A stretch of DNA of 64,000 bases from Pigmentiphaga aceris (GTDB lineage Bacteria > Pseudomonadota > Gammaproteobacteria > Burkholderiales > Burkholderiaceae_B): NCBI RefSeq assembly GCF_008119665.1, contig NZ_CP043046.1, positions 2,232,001 to 2,296,000 of the forward strand, in the 5' to 3' direction. Below the pieces are notes generated by a model. It was not told the origin of the DNA. It saw nothing but the letters and a program-made list of their open reading frames with translations, and ran no database searches. Of this stretch, positions 54,878-62,393 are shown piece after piece. How positions within the stretch are numbered: the first letter of the stretch is position 1; the number at the start of each line of letters is the position of its first letter. The position numbers were made by a program, and so were the translations under genes.

Positions 54878-55207
54878 TCACGCCTGATTTTCAGGCTTTC
54901 CAATGCCGGCCATGTGCCGGCTTTTTGTTGAGCTTGCGGTGCTGGGTGAGTCTGATTTCACCGCACCAGCGCGTGCCGCCTTGTCGTCAGACACCAGCGG
55001 CGCTTCAGGTGACGCAGTGGATACGCGAGCATCTGCTTGGTCGGATGAGGGCGCAGGAGACTCAAGCACATGCCCAGCCAGGCTTGGCAAGTCGCTGCTT
55101 TTAAGCTCTGAAGGTTCACCCGCATCATCCATGCGTTCGCTTTGTGGCACGTTCAGCAGCGCTTCGCTAGGCGTAGACCAGCTCGGTTTTTCAGTGGCCG
55201 TTGTCAT
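54878..55207 (-). CDS. Small Ser/Pro-rich protein
   Basis: A 109-residue low-complexity protein (SESPAPSSDQADARVSTAS-like composition). GGAGG lies five bases before ATG at 55207, which is strong support. It overlaps a terminator on the other strand. Family not recognised; probably disordered. Confidence 0.55.
   Translation of the reverse strand: MTTATEKPSWSTPSEALLNVPQSERMDDAGEPSELKSSDLPSLAGHVLESPAPSSDQADARVSTASPEAPLVSDDKAARAGAVKSDSPSTASSTKSRHMAGIGKPENQA
54905..54926 (+). terminator. Terminator after the DUF1488-like gene
   Basis: GCCGGC and GCCGGC, self-complementary, form a 6-bp stem around CATGT, followed by five T. It lies inside the 3' part of the opposite-strand gene. Confidence 0.7.
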
Positions 55208-55447
55208 CACATCCTCCGAGTTGTAGGCAAGGCTTGGTGAAGCCTCAAGACAACGGTTCGCAGCAAAGCCTGTGCCATTCCCCAAGGTGTTCAAGATCGG
55301 TAAGCGCGATGGATGAAGTCACGGATGCCATCGACAAATGCTCCAGGTGAAAGCCCGATCAGTGAAAACGTGAGCGCCGTGCGAGTCAGCATGGGCACAC
55401 GCATTGCTGAAGGGTAGGTTCCAAACAAGCACTGTCAGGAGCACCAC

Positions 55448-55834
55448 ATGAACACCACCCAAGCCATCAAGACGACTCTTTTCGCCGCTGCGCTCGCTGT
55501 GGGCGCATCGACTGCTTTCGCACAAAGCACCACCACGCCGCCCGTTGGCACGCCGAACCCCACCGAGAAGGGGCCGGGTAGCCAAGGTAATCAGAACCCG
55601 GGCACGCCGCTGCCGGGTCAATCGGGCGCTGGTCCGAAGGCCGGTACCACGCAAGGTGGTATGACCCAGGGTGGAATGACCCAAGGCGGCATGAACCACA
55701 GCAGCGGTTCCACCATGCACAACAAGACCGATCGCACTTCGGGTGACGCATCGCCGTCGTCGGAAACGCGTGGCGTGCCTGACTCGGAATCCAAGAGCAC
55801 GCCGATTCCGTCGGCTCAGCCCGGCAAGCGTTGA
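55448..55834 (+). CDS. Secreted low-complexity protein with TQGGM repeats
   Basis: A 128-residue protein. A signal peptide ends near residue 25 (ASTAFAQ). The mature part is rich in G, P, T, S and has three TQGGM units at about residues 68-82. AGGAG lies six bases before the ATG. No family recognised; it could be an exported disordered or stress protein. Confidence 0.65.
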   Translation: MNTTQAIKTTLFAAALAVGASTAFAQSTTTPPVGTPNPTEKGPGSQGNQNPGTPLPGQSGAGPKAGTTQGGMTQGGMTQGGMNHSSGSTMHNKTDRTSGDASPSSETRGVPDSESKSTPIPSAQPGKR

Positions 55835-55977
55835 TGAATAGCCGATCCGCCCCATTACGGGGCTGATTGGCGGCCAGGCAGGCGGGAGTCAGATCGACAT
55901 GCGCAATTCGCGTGTCGGACTGACTTCCGTTTTTCTATGGCTGGGCGATTGCGCTAGTGGCGCGACGGAGCTGATGT

Positions 55978-56502
55978 ATGAGCGTATGGCAGGAAGTCGT
56001 ATCGACCGTCCAGCAAGAGTTTTCCGACATTCCCGATGTGTCGGACCTTACTCGTATCGTGCTTCGCCTGACGATGGCCATCGTGCTCGGCGGCATCTTG
56101 GGATATGAGCGCGAGACACGTGGCATGGCTGCGGGCTTGCGCACACATATGCTGGTTGCGCTGGGGGCTGCCATGTTTGTGATGGTGCCCGCTCAGGCAG
56201 GCATGGATGTGGCAGACATGAGCCGTGTCTTGCAAGGGGTCATTGCCGGCATCGGTTTTCTGGGTGCGGGCGCAATCATCAAACTGCGCAACGAACACGA
56301 GATTCGCGGGTTGACCACGGCCGCCAGCATCTGGCTGACGGCGGCAATCGGCATTGCCGCCGGCATGGGGCGCGAAGCCACTGCCGTGCTGAGCACCTTG
56401 ATGGCGCTAGTGATTCTGAGCATGTTGCGCCGCTTCAGTCTGCATCGAGACATGATGCTGGAAAGAGCCAAAGACCAGGCTGCTGCAGACAAGGCCGAAT
56501 AA
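55978..56502 (+). CDS. MgtC/SapB family membrane protein
   Basis: A 174-residue inner-membrane protein with four to five helices. It has the family's LGGILGYERETRGMAAGLRT, GVIAGIGFLGAGAIIK and EIRGLTTAASIWLTAAIG motifs. Members help growth at low magnesium or inside host cells, by an indirect route. The length fits the short MgtC/SapB form without the C-terminal ACT-like domain. GGAG lies eight bases before the ATG. Confidence 0.92.
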   Translation: MSVWQEVVSTVQQEFSDIPDVSDLTRIVLRLTMAIVLGGILGYERETRGMAAGLRTHMLVALGAAMFVMVPAQAGMDVADMSRVLQGVIAGIGFLGAGAIIKLRNEHEIRGLTTAASIWLTAAIGIAAGMGREATAVLSTLMALVILSMLRRFSLHRDMMLERAKDQAAADKAE

Positions 56503-56541
56503 GAAGGTCCGATAAGACAAGGTCCAGTGAGTACTGGCTGA

Positions 56542-56571
56542 GCAGTGCCTGCCCTGGAGGGCAGGCACTGC
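56542..56571. terminator. Bidirectional terminator
   Basis: GCAGTGCCTGCCC (56542-56554) pairs perfectly over 13 bp with GGGCAGGCACTGC (56559-56571) around TGGA. It lies between the MgtC-like gene and the convergent small gene. Confidence 0.85.
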
Positions 56572-56572
56572 T

Positions 56573-56905
56573 TCAGAAGCCCAGCTTGCGCGTGTTGCGC
56601 GCCAGCGCCTGCGAGGCACCGTCCACAATGGCTTGTCGTTCTGTCGGGGTAGTGGGTGCCGCGTCGTACCACACGAAGTCGTACAGGATTTCGCCGTTGT
56701 CCAACTCCAGGTGGAAGCCGAGCAGGGCAGAAGCGTCGTCATCTACATCGACTTTGCAAATAAAGCGCGGTGCGCCGACATGCACCAGGTATTCGAACTG
56801 GCTGTCGGTACCTTCGCCGATGATCCAGCGATCGGTACGAACGCTATCTGTGACGACAACAGCGTCTTCTTCAGCCGTGTCTGCAAAGTGAGGAAGTTTG
56901 GACAT
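56573..56905 (-). CDS. Small acidic uncharacterised protein
   Basis: A 110-residue protein rich in D and E (TAEEDAVVVTDSVRTDRW, VDVDDDASALLGFHLEL). AAGGAAAG lies before ATG at 56905. It ends 2 bp from the bidirectional hairpin. Family not recognised. Confidence 0.6.
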   Translation of the reverse strand: MSKLPHFADTAEEDAVVVTDSVRTDRWIIGEGTDSQFEYLVHVGAPRFICKVDVDDDASALLGFHLELDNGEILYDFVWYDAAPTTPTERQAIVDGASQALARNTRKLGF

Positions 56906-57486
56906 GAGCTTTCCTTGTTGCCGATGAGGGCGTCAGATGAAAAACGTATTCTAATGTGCTAGAATCTTTTTCTTCGCTGCAAAAACAGCACTTCGCAAAC
57001 AACGAAGTGAGTGGCGGAGTAGCAAGAAGCTGAAAGTAGCTATGCAGGAAAAGCTAAATGCAGCTAAGTAACTTGGTTGGACTATCGGTGGTTATCGTTT
57101 AACCAAGCGTTTAGTTAAACCACACTGTTAAAGAGTTAGTGATTTGAACTGCCGTTCTATATGAGTCAGTTTCAGCATTAATTCCAGGTGGGTAAATATC
57201 CGGGTTGCTGGTGCAGCAAATAGTTTGCAAAGCTGGCTTGCAGATGAATAGAAAGCGTGTAGAATTCGCCGCCTTGAAGGGAGAGCCACTTAAGTGGAAA
57301 CCCCAAAAGCAGATTTGAAGAATGTCGATAAGTTTTCGATGTTCGGGTAAATCAAAATGTTGATGTATAATGATCAACGTTGCTTTGAGAGGCAAGAAAG
57401 CGAAAGCAAATTTCGAATTCAAAGCTTCTTGGTAAGGCAAGCAAGAAAAGAAATAATGCTGTAAAATTTACGGCAAGCAAGACAAA
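56906..57486. other. AT-rich region upstream of the second tRNA-Gly
   Basis: No convincing gene is seen in this 580-bp gap. It is clearly less GC-rich than its neighbours. It contains TAGAAT near 56965, a dyad GTTTAAC...GTTAAAC (57097-57120), a good promoter (57238-57265), and TATAAT at 57366. It looks like a long leader of stable-RNA type. Confidence 0.4.
57238..57265 (+). promoter_or_regulatory. Candidate promoter of the second tRNA-Gly
   Basis: TTGCAG at 57238-57243, 16 bp, and TAGAAT at 57260-57265. It would give a leader of about 215 bases before the tRNA; a closer start is also possible. Confidence 0.5.
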
Positions 57487-57562
57487 GCGGGAATAGCTCA
57501 GTTGGTAGAGCGCCACCTTGCCAAGGTGGAGGTCGCGAGTTCGAGCCTCGTTTCCCGCTCCA
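57487..57562 (+). tRNA. tRNA-Gly (anticodon GCC), second copy
   Basis: Base-for-base identical to the tRNA-Gly at 41470, with the encoded CCA. Its flanks are unrelated to those of the first copy. Confidence 0.98.
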
Positions 57563-57569
57563 AATTCAG

Positions 57570-57603
57570 AAAAGCCCTTGATGATTATCAAGGGCTTTTT
57601 CCA
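57570..57603 (+). terminator. Intrinsic terminator of the second tRNA-Gly
   Basis: AAAAGCCCTTGAT and ATCAAGGGCTTTT form a 13-bp stem around GATT, followed by more T. It lies 7 bp after the tRNA. Confidence 0.95.
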
Positions 57604-57744
57604 TTTCAAATAGCCTCGATCCGTCGAGGCTATTTTGCGTTTGTTGACGCATCAGGCCTCAGCCTCGCTTGCATGCCCTGAATCGCGTCATCCGCGCCAC
57701 TCACTGATAGCAGCGGCAGATGAGCACGGCAAGTTGTCAGTGTT

Positions 57745-59079
57745 TCAGATTGGCGAAGCCAAGGTTGGCAACGCAAGATGCGCGCGCAATGTGTCGCCAG
57801 CGTAGGCGGTTCGATACACACCGCGCTTTTGCAGCGCTGGCACCACCAGATTGACGAAATCTTCCAATCCGCCAGGCAAGTGTGGCCACATGATCGCGTA
57901 ACCATCCACCAGGCCGGCATCGAACCATTCCAGCAATTGATCGGCTACCTGTTGCGGATCGCCGACCACCACGCGATGCCCGGCTGCACTGGCTACGCGC
58001 TCGATCACCTGTCCAAGATTCATCCCTTCTCGTTTCGCCATGTCGTGCAGTAATTCGTAGCGGCTTTTGATGCCTGGAATACTGGCAGGATCAAGGGTCG
58101 GGAAAGGGCCGTCGAGCGGCCATGCCGACAAGTCCACGCCAATCAATTCATACAGGAAAGCCAGGCCTGCCTGCCGGTCGATCAGTTGTCCCAGCGCTGC
58201 CTGTTTTTCAAGAGCCTGTGTTTCAGTCTCGGCAACAATGACCAGCACGCCGGGCAGAAGTCGAACATGGTCGGGTGAGCGGCCGTGCGTCTGTGCCAGG
58301 CGCTTGATGTCCGCACCGATCCGCTTTGCTTCTGCCGCCGTTTGTGCGGCGAAGAACACGGCGTCTGCCGTCTGGGCGGCGAAACTGCGGCCAATATCAG
58401 AGGCTCCAGCCTGGAACAGCACCGGATGACCTTGCGGCGGCCGGGGCACGTTGAGCGGTCCTTCAACATCGAAGTACTTGCCGTGGTGGTGAATGGCCCG
58501 CACCCGCGATGCATCGACATAACGTGCGCCTGCCTTGTCGTCGATGATCGCGTCGTCCTGCCAGCTGTCCCAGAGTTTGCGGACTACGTCGACGTACTCC
58601 TCGGCGCGGGCATAACGTGCTTCGTGCGCTGCCAGGGAAACGCCGAAGTTGCGTGACTCGGCTTCGCTGGCAGTGGTGACGATGTTCCATCCCATCCGCC
58701 CATTGCTCAGGTGGTCCAGCCAGGCAAAGGTACGGGCTACGTTGAACGGCTGGGTGTGGGCGGTGGACACCGTGCCTACCAGGCCGATATGTTCGGTCAC
58801 ACCCGCAATCAGTGCCAGCGTGCTGATCGGTTCAGCCCGGAATGGGATATTGCTGGAAATTTGCTGAAACCCGACATCGTTTCTGTCTTGGGCGACAGCA
58901 AGCACATCAGGGAAGAAGATCAGGTCGAACAAGCCACGTTCAGCCAGCCTGGCGAATTCCTTGAAGTAGGCCGCAGTCAGGACCTGGGCCGAGGCGGTGG
59001 CAGGATGGCGCCAAGAGGCAGTGTGGTTGCCTCCCAGCGCGCCGAAGGCTGCCAAATGCAGCTGGCGTTGAGCAGTCAT
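57745..59079 (-). CDS. LLM-class flavin-dependent monooxygenase (NtaA/SnaA/DszA type)
   Basis: A 444-residue luciferase-like monooxygenase needing reduced flavin from a partner reductase. Motifs include GHPVLFQAGASDIGRSFAAQ, LPGVLVIVAETETQALEK and WLDHLSNGRMGWNIVTTASE. Relatives oxidise nitrilotriacetate, dibenzothiophene or sulfur compounds. AAGGA lies before ATG at 59079. It is the last gene of the ABC operon, so it probably attacks the imported compound in the cytoplasm. Confidence 0.92.
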   Translation of the reverse strand: MTAQRQLHLAAFGALGGNHTASWRHPATASAQVLTAAYFKEFARLAERGLFDLIFFPDVLAVAQDRNDVGFQQISSNIPFRAEPISTLALIAGVTEHIGLVGTVSTAHTQPFNVARTFAWLDHLSNGRMGWNIVTTASEAESRNFGVSLAAHEARYARAEEYVDVVRKLWDSWQDDAIIDDKAGARYVDASRVRAIHHHGKYFDVEGPLNVPRPPQGHPVLFQAGASDIGRSFAAQTADAVFFAAQTAAEAKRIGADIKRLAQTHGRSPDHVRLLPGVLVIVAETETQALEKQAALGQLIDRQAGLAFLYELIGVDLSAWPLDGPFPTLDPASIPGIKSRYELLHDMAKREGMNLGQVIERVASAAGHRVVVGDPQQVADQLLEWFDAGLVDGYAIMWPHLPGGLEDFVNLVVPALQKRGVYRTAYAGDTLRAHLALPTLASPI

Positions 59080-59103
59080 ACATCAATCCTTGGGATGGGG
59101 GGC

Positions 59104-59877
59104 TTAGCCGACGGTCAGCGGCGATTCGTGGATGTCATGCGGCTTGGGTCTTTTCCCGGAAATGCGGGAAGACACCCAGGCGATGAAAGACTGCAGCAGG
59201 TCACTGACGACGTAATAGAACGCAGCAATCAGCGCGTAACAATGCAGTGGGGCGATCACCCGGTTGTTGATCAGAACGGACGTCCGGAAAAAGTCAGTAA
59301 TGCCCAGTGGGTACAACAAGGTAGACAGCTTGAAAACGACGATGGATATCGCACCCAGAGCCGGCACACATGAAACCAGGGCTTGCGGCAGCACGATGCG
59401 CGTGAACACGACACGGCGCGAAAGCCCGGTGATATCTGCTGCGTCCACCTGCAAGCGTTCAACTCCTGCAATCGCGCTGCGCAGCGCTTCGCAGTAGTAG
59501 CTGCCGCCAATCATGGCCAGTGCAAATACGGCGGCCTGTGCGGGCGTGACCCGAAAGGGCAGAATTTCGGGCGATACCAGATATGCTGCGCTGATGATGA
59601 ACAGGGGTGGCACGGCCTGCGTTGCGGCAACGAGGGTGCTGCTGGCAAACGCCGCTACGCCTCCCGCCAGTCGCAAGGCCGCCAGGCAACCGCCCATCAT
59701 CAGCCCAAGTGCCACGCCAATGGTGGAATAAACGGCCGTGGTCTGTAAGCCTTTCAAAAAAAACGGCCACGAGGGCGCAAGTTCTATCCAGATGGGATCG
59801 ACGCACATCCAGATGCCAAAGGTGCCAAGGATCAGCAACAGACGATATCGGCGCAAGGTTTCAAGCCAGCGTTTCAT
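59104..59877 (-). CDS. Amino-acid-type ABC transporter permease
   Basis: A 257-residue inner-membrane permease of the HisMQ type with five to six helices. It has GGSYYCEALRSAIAGVERLQ, near the conserved EAA loop. AGGAGG lies five bases before ATG at 59877. The ATG overlaps the previous permease's stop in ATGA. Two different permeases suggest a heterodimeric channel. Confidence 0.92.
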   Translation of the reverse strand: MKRWLETLRRYRLLLILGTFGIWMCVDPIWIELAPSWPFFLKGLQTTAVYSTIGVALGLMMGGCLAALRLAGGVAAFASSTLVAATQAVPPLFIISAAYLVSPEILPFRVTPAQAAVFALAMIGGSYYCEALRSAIAGVERLQVDAADITGLSRRVVFTRIVLPQALVSCVPALGAISIVVFKLSTLLYPLGITDFFRTSVLINNRVIAPLHCYALIAAFYYVVSDLLQSFIAWVSSRISGKRPKPHDIHESPLTVG

Positions 59878-60494
59878 GCATACCTCCTGAGCCTGTGCTC
59901 CATCCAGTGACCTGCTGCCATCAAGGGAAGGGTCAGCACCGCATAACATGCCGTGGCTGCGCAGAAACCACTCAGGTATTCGAAAGTCTGAGATTGAAGC
60001 GTTTCAGCGGCTCCGGTCAGTTCGACAATACCGATCAAGGACACGATCGACGTGTTCTTGACGATTTCGGCTGTCTGCAAGACCAGGGACGGAGCTACCA
60101 GTCGCAGTGCTTCCGGAACCCGGATCGACAGCGCAATGCGCCACGGCTGCAACCCGGTGCTGATCGCGGCGTCCTCGTATTCCGACGGCACAGCAGCAAG
60201 GCCACCTTTCAGAATCTCGGCGCAGTAACCTGCCTGATGCAGCACCAGCGCAATCACGCCGCAAGCCGATGGGTTCAATCGCAGCAGGTAAAAGCAGATG
60301 AACAGCTTGACGATCAGCGGGATCTTCATCGAGAGATCGACGTAGGCGCGTACCCACATCGACCTGCCGTGCAGTGCGAGCGCAAGTGGCGTGCTTGCTG
60401 CTGCCGTAAGGAGCAGGCTGACGCCGGCCAGCAGCAGCGTCGTCACGAAAGCCGACGCGAACTGCGCGCCCGCTTCGTTCAGAAACCAAGTCAT
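59874..60494 (-). CDS. Amino-acid-type ABC transporter permease
   Basis: A 206-residue permease of the same class, with YCAEILKGGLAAVPSEYEDA in its EAA loop. ATG at 60494 overlaps the binding protein's stop in ATGA and its own stop overlaps the next permease. It forms the channel pair with the following gene. Confidence 0.92.
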   Translation of the reverse strand: MTWFLNEAGAQFASAFVTTLLLAGVSLLLTAAASTPLALALHGRSMWVRAYVDLSMKIPLIVKLFICFYLLRLNPSACGVIALVLHQAGYCAEILKGGLAAVPSEYEDAAISTGLQPWRIALSIRVPEALRLVAPSLVLQTAEIVKNTSIVSLIGIVELTGAAETLQSQTFEYLSGFCAATACYAVLTLPLMAAGHWMEHRLRRYA

Positions 60495-61333
60495 TTTTCG
60501 ATACCCGGCTGAAGTCGGGCATCGGACCACAGCTTGAATTCCGGCTTGTAGCCGAAGTTCTTTTCGTACAGGGCGGCGAATTCGCCGCGTGCCCAGATAC
60601 GTTGCAGGGTGTGGTTCAGGAAGTTGCGCCAACGTGAATCGTTTTGGCGAACCACAATTGCCTGGGGGTCGGTAAAGAACGCTTCGCCTACCTGCAGGCT
60701 GTCGCCATAACGTTTGGTGTAAGCCTTGGCCGAAAAACTGTTCAGCAATACCGCATCGGCTTGATTGGCACGCAGTGCATCGACCGAGTCACTGTAGTTG
60801 TCGAAGAACACCACCTGTCCGGTTGGAACCAGGTCTTTGAACAATTGCGCGGCGTAGTTGTTCTTGGAGGTGGCCACGCGTTTGGGCGGCGTGTAGGTCT
60901 TGATGTCTCCACTGTCCCCCTTCCTGACAAGTGGAACCACATAATCCCAGTTGTAGACGATGGTGAAATCGAGCACGTCTTCCCGCTTTACGGTGGGCGT
61001 GGTTGAGCCGAACATCGCGTCGATATCGCCGTTCTTGATGGACGGAATTTGAATCGTGCCGGTAATCGGTTTGAATTCGATGGCAACGTTCAACTCCTTG
61101 GCGACGACACGCGCCAGGTCGGGGGCGAAGCCGGTGGCTTGGCCGTTTGCATCGAGCTGGGCCATGGGCGGGGCGCTGGGATCTACGCCAATCACCAGCT
61201 TTCCACGCTGTTTGACTTGATCCAGTATCGATACGGGGTCGGCGGCAAATGCCGGCGTGGTAGCCAGTGAGGCGACGGCAAGCGCTGCAGCCAAGACACG
61301 CTTGTGCACGAACATATTTGGTTGATGCTTCAT
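60491..61333 (-). CDS. Amino-acid-type ABC periplasmic substrate-binding protein
   Basis: A 280-residue family-3 binding protein. A signal peptide ends near residue 30 (TTPAFAA). The mature start SILDQVKQRGKLVIGVDPSA and FAPDLARVVAKELN are family-typical. ATG at 61333 gives the cleanest signal peptide, though its ribosome site is weak. The ligand is unknown; it is most likely an amino-acid-like or sulfur compound. Confidence 0.93.
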   Translation of the reverse strand: MKHQPNMFVHKRVLAAALAVASLATTPAFAADPVSILDQVKQRGKLVIGVDPSAPPMAQLDANGQATGFAPDLARVVAKELNVAIEFKPITGTIQIPSIKNGDIDAMFGSTTPTVKREDVLDFTIVYNWDYVVPLVRKGDSGDIKTYTPPKRVATSKNNYAAQLFKDLVPTGQVVFFDNYSDSVDALRANQADAVLLNSFSAKAYTKRYGDSLQVGEAFFTDPQAIVVRQNDSRWRNFLNHTLQRIWARGEFAALYEKNFGYKPEFKLWSDARLQPGIEK

Positions 61334-61349
61334 AGGTGGATGGAATTGA

Positions 61350-62114
61350 TCAGGGGTGAAGAATGCTTTCGATGAAACGCGCCGCACGCGGGCTTCGAGG
61401 GCTGCGGAAGAAATCTCTGGTGGCTTGGGTTTCGATGTTTCTGCCTTGGTCGAAAAACGCCACGTCATGCGCAACTTCACTGGCAAAGCCCAGTTCGTGC
61501 GTGGCTACGGCCATGGTGGTGCCGCCGTGTGCAAGCGTGCGAAGCACTTCCAGTACTTCGTGAACAAGCTCCGGGTCGAGGGCAGAGGTGGGTTCGTCCA
61601 GCAGCAGTACTTCGGGCTCAAGCGCCAAGGCACGGGCAATCGAGGCACGTTGTGCCTGGCCGCCTGACAGCGTCGAGGGCCATGCATGAATCTGGTCTGC
61701 CAGATGCACCTTGTGCAGCATGTCGTACGCTTTTTCTTCCGCTTGTCTGCGGCTGAGCTTTTTCACCTCGACAAGTGCAAGCGTGATGTTTTCCAGTACG
61801 CGCATATTTGGATACAAGGCCGGGCGCTGAAAAACGAACCCGATTCTTCCCCGAATACTGGGATGCCGCAGCGCCTTTCTATTGATTGCTGTGCCGTTCA
61901 GCTCGACAGTACCCTTGCTGGGCGCTTCCAGGCCGCTGATGATTCTGAGCAAGGTGCTCTTGCCACATCCGCTGGGACCGCAAAGCGCAAGCACCTTGCC
62001 TTTCTTCAATGTCAGGTGAATATCCTCAAGGACCTGCTTCTTGTCGAAAGTCTTGTGTATTCCACTGGCGCGAATGACGTCTCCAGACGCTGCGGATGAT
62101 GAATCAGAGGTCAA
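61350..62114 (-). CDS. ABC transporter ATP-binding protein
   Basis: A 254-residue ATPase of the amino-acid importer. Walker A is GPSGCGKST (residues about 45-53), the signature LSGGQAQRASIARAL, and Walker B LLLDEPTSALD. It has no ATG start that fits; the only workable start is TTG at 62114, with only a GAG run upstream. It is the first gene of the operon and is divergent from the regulator-like gene. Confidence 0.95.
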   Translation of the reverse strand: MTSDSSSAASGDVIRASGIHKTFDKKQVLEDIHLTLKKGKVLALCGPSGCGKSTLLRIISGLEAPSKGTVELNGTAINRKALRHPSIRGRIGFVFQRPALYPNMRVLENITLALVEVKKLSRRQAEEKAYDMLHKVHLADQIHAWPSTLSGGQAQRASIARALALEPEVLLLDEPTSALDPELVHEVLEVLRTLAHGGTTMAVATHELGFASEVAHDVAFFDQGRNIETQATRDFFRSPRSPRAARFIESILHP

Positions 62115-62152
62115 TTTTTTTCTCGTGCGAATAGCGGTGCTTATCTGAATCC

Positions 62153-62197
62153 TTATTTTAATGATTATGTTTTTGTGTCAGAAAGACATTAAAATAA
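62153..62197. promoter_or_regulatory. Perfect 11-bp inverted repeat between operon and regulator
   Basis: TTATTTTAATG at 62153-62163 and CATTAAAATAA at 62187-62197 are exact complements, 23 bp apart and 34 bp between arm centres. They lie in an AT-rich stretch of the 279-bp divergent gap. No -24/-12 (GG-N10-GC) promoter is evident. Likely binding site for the adjacent regulator. Confidence 0.6.
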
Positions 62198-62393
62198 TAT
62201 TCTTAGCAATATTTTTCTGCCAACCTGTAAGGCAATTTTACGTTTTCGGAGAAGAACGCCTTTCTGCGCAAGAGCGCGCTGCCAGATCATGGAATATGAT
62301 TGCGGCAGTACTGGTGCTAGTCAAATCAGGCAGTTTTGACCAGCCGGTAAGGTTGGTGGGTGTTGGCGTTTCGATAGTTGAGATCTCTACGTG

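Noticed and set aside
56940..57480. rRNA or pseudo-tRNA in the AT-rich leader
   Set aside because: No cloverleaf or rRNA-like stretch could be built; only the complete tRNA-Gly at 57487 is real.
62115..62393. A sigma-54 promoter upstream of the ABC operon or the regulator
   Set aside because: GG-N10-GC was sought in both directions; the nearest match (TGGAATATGATTGC) has N9, so no valid -24/-12 box.
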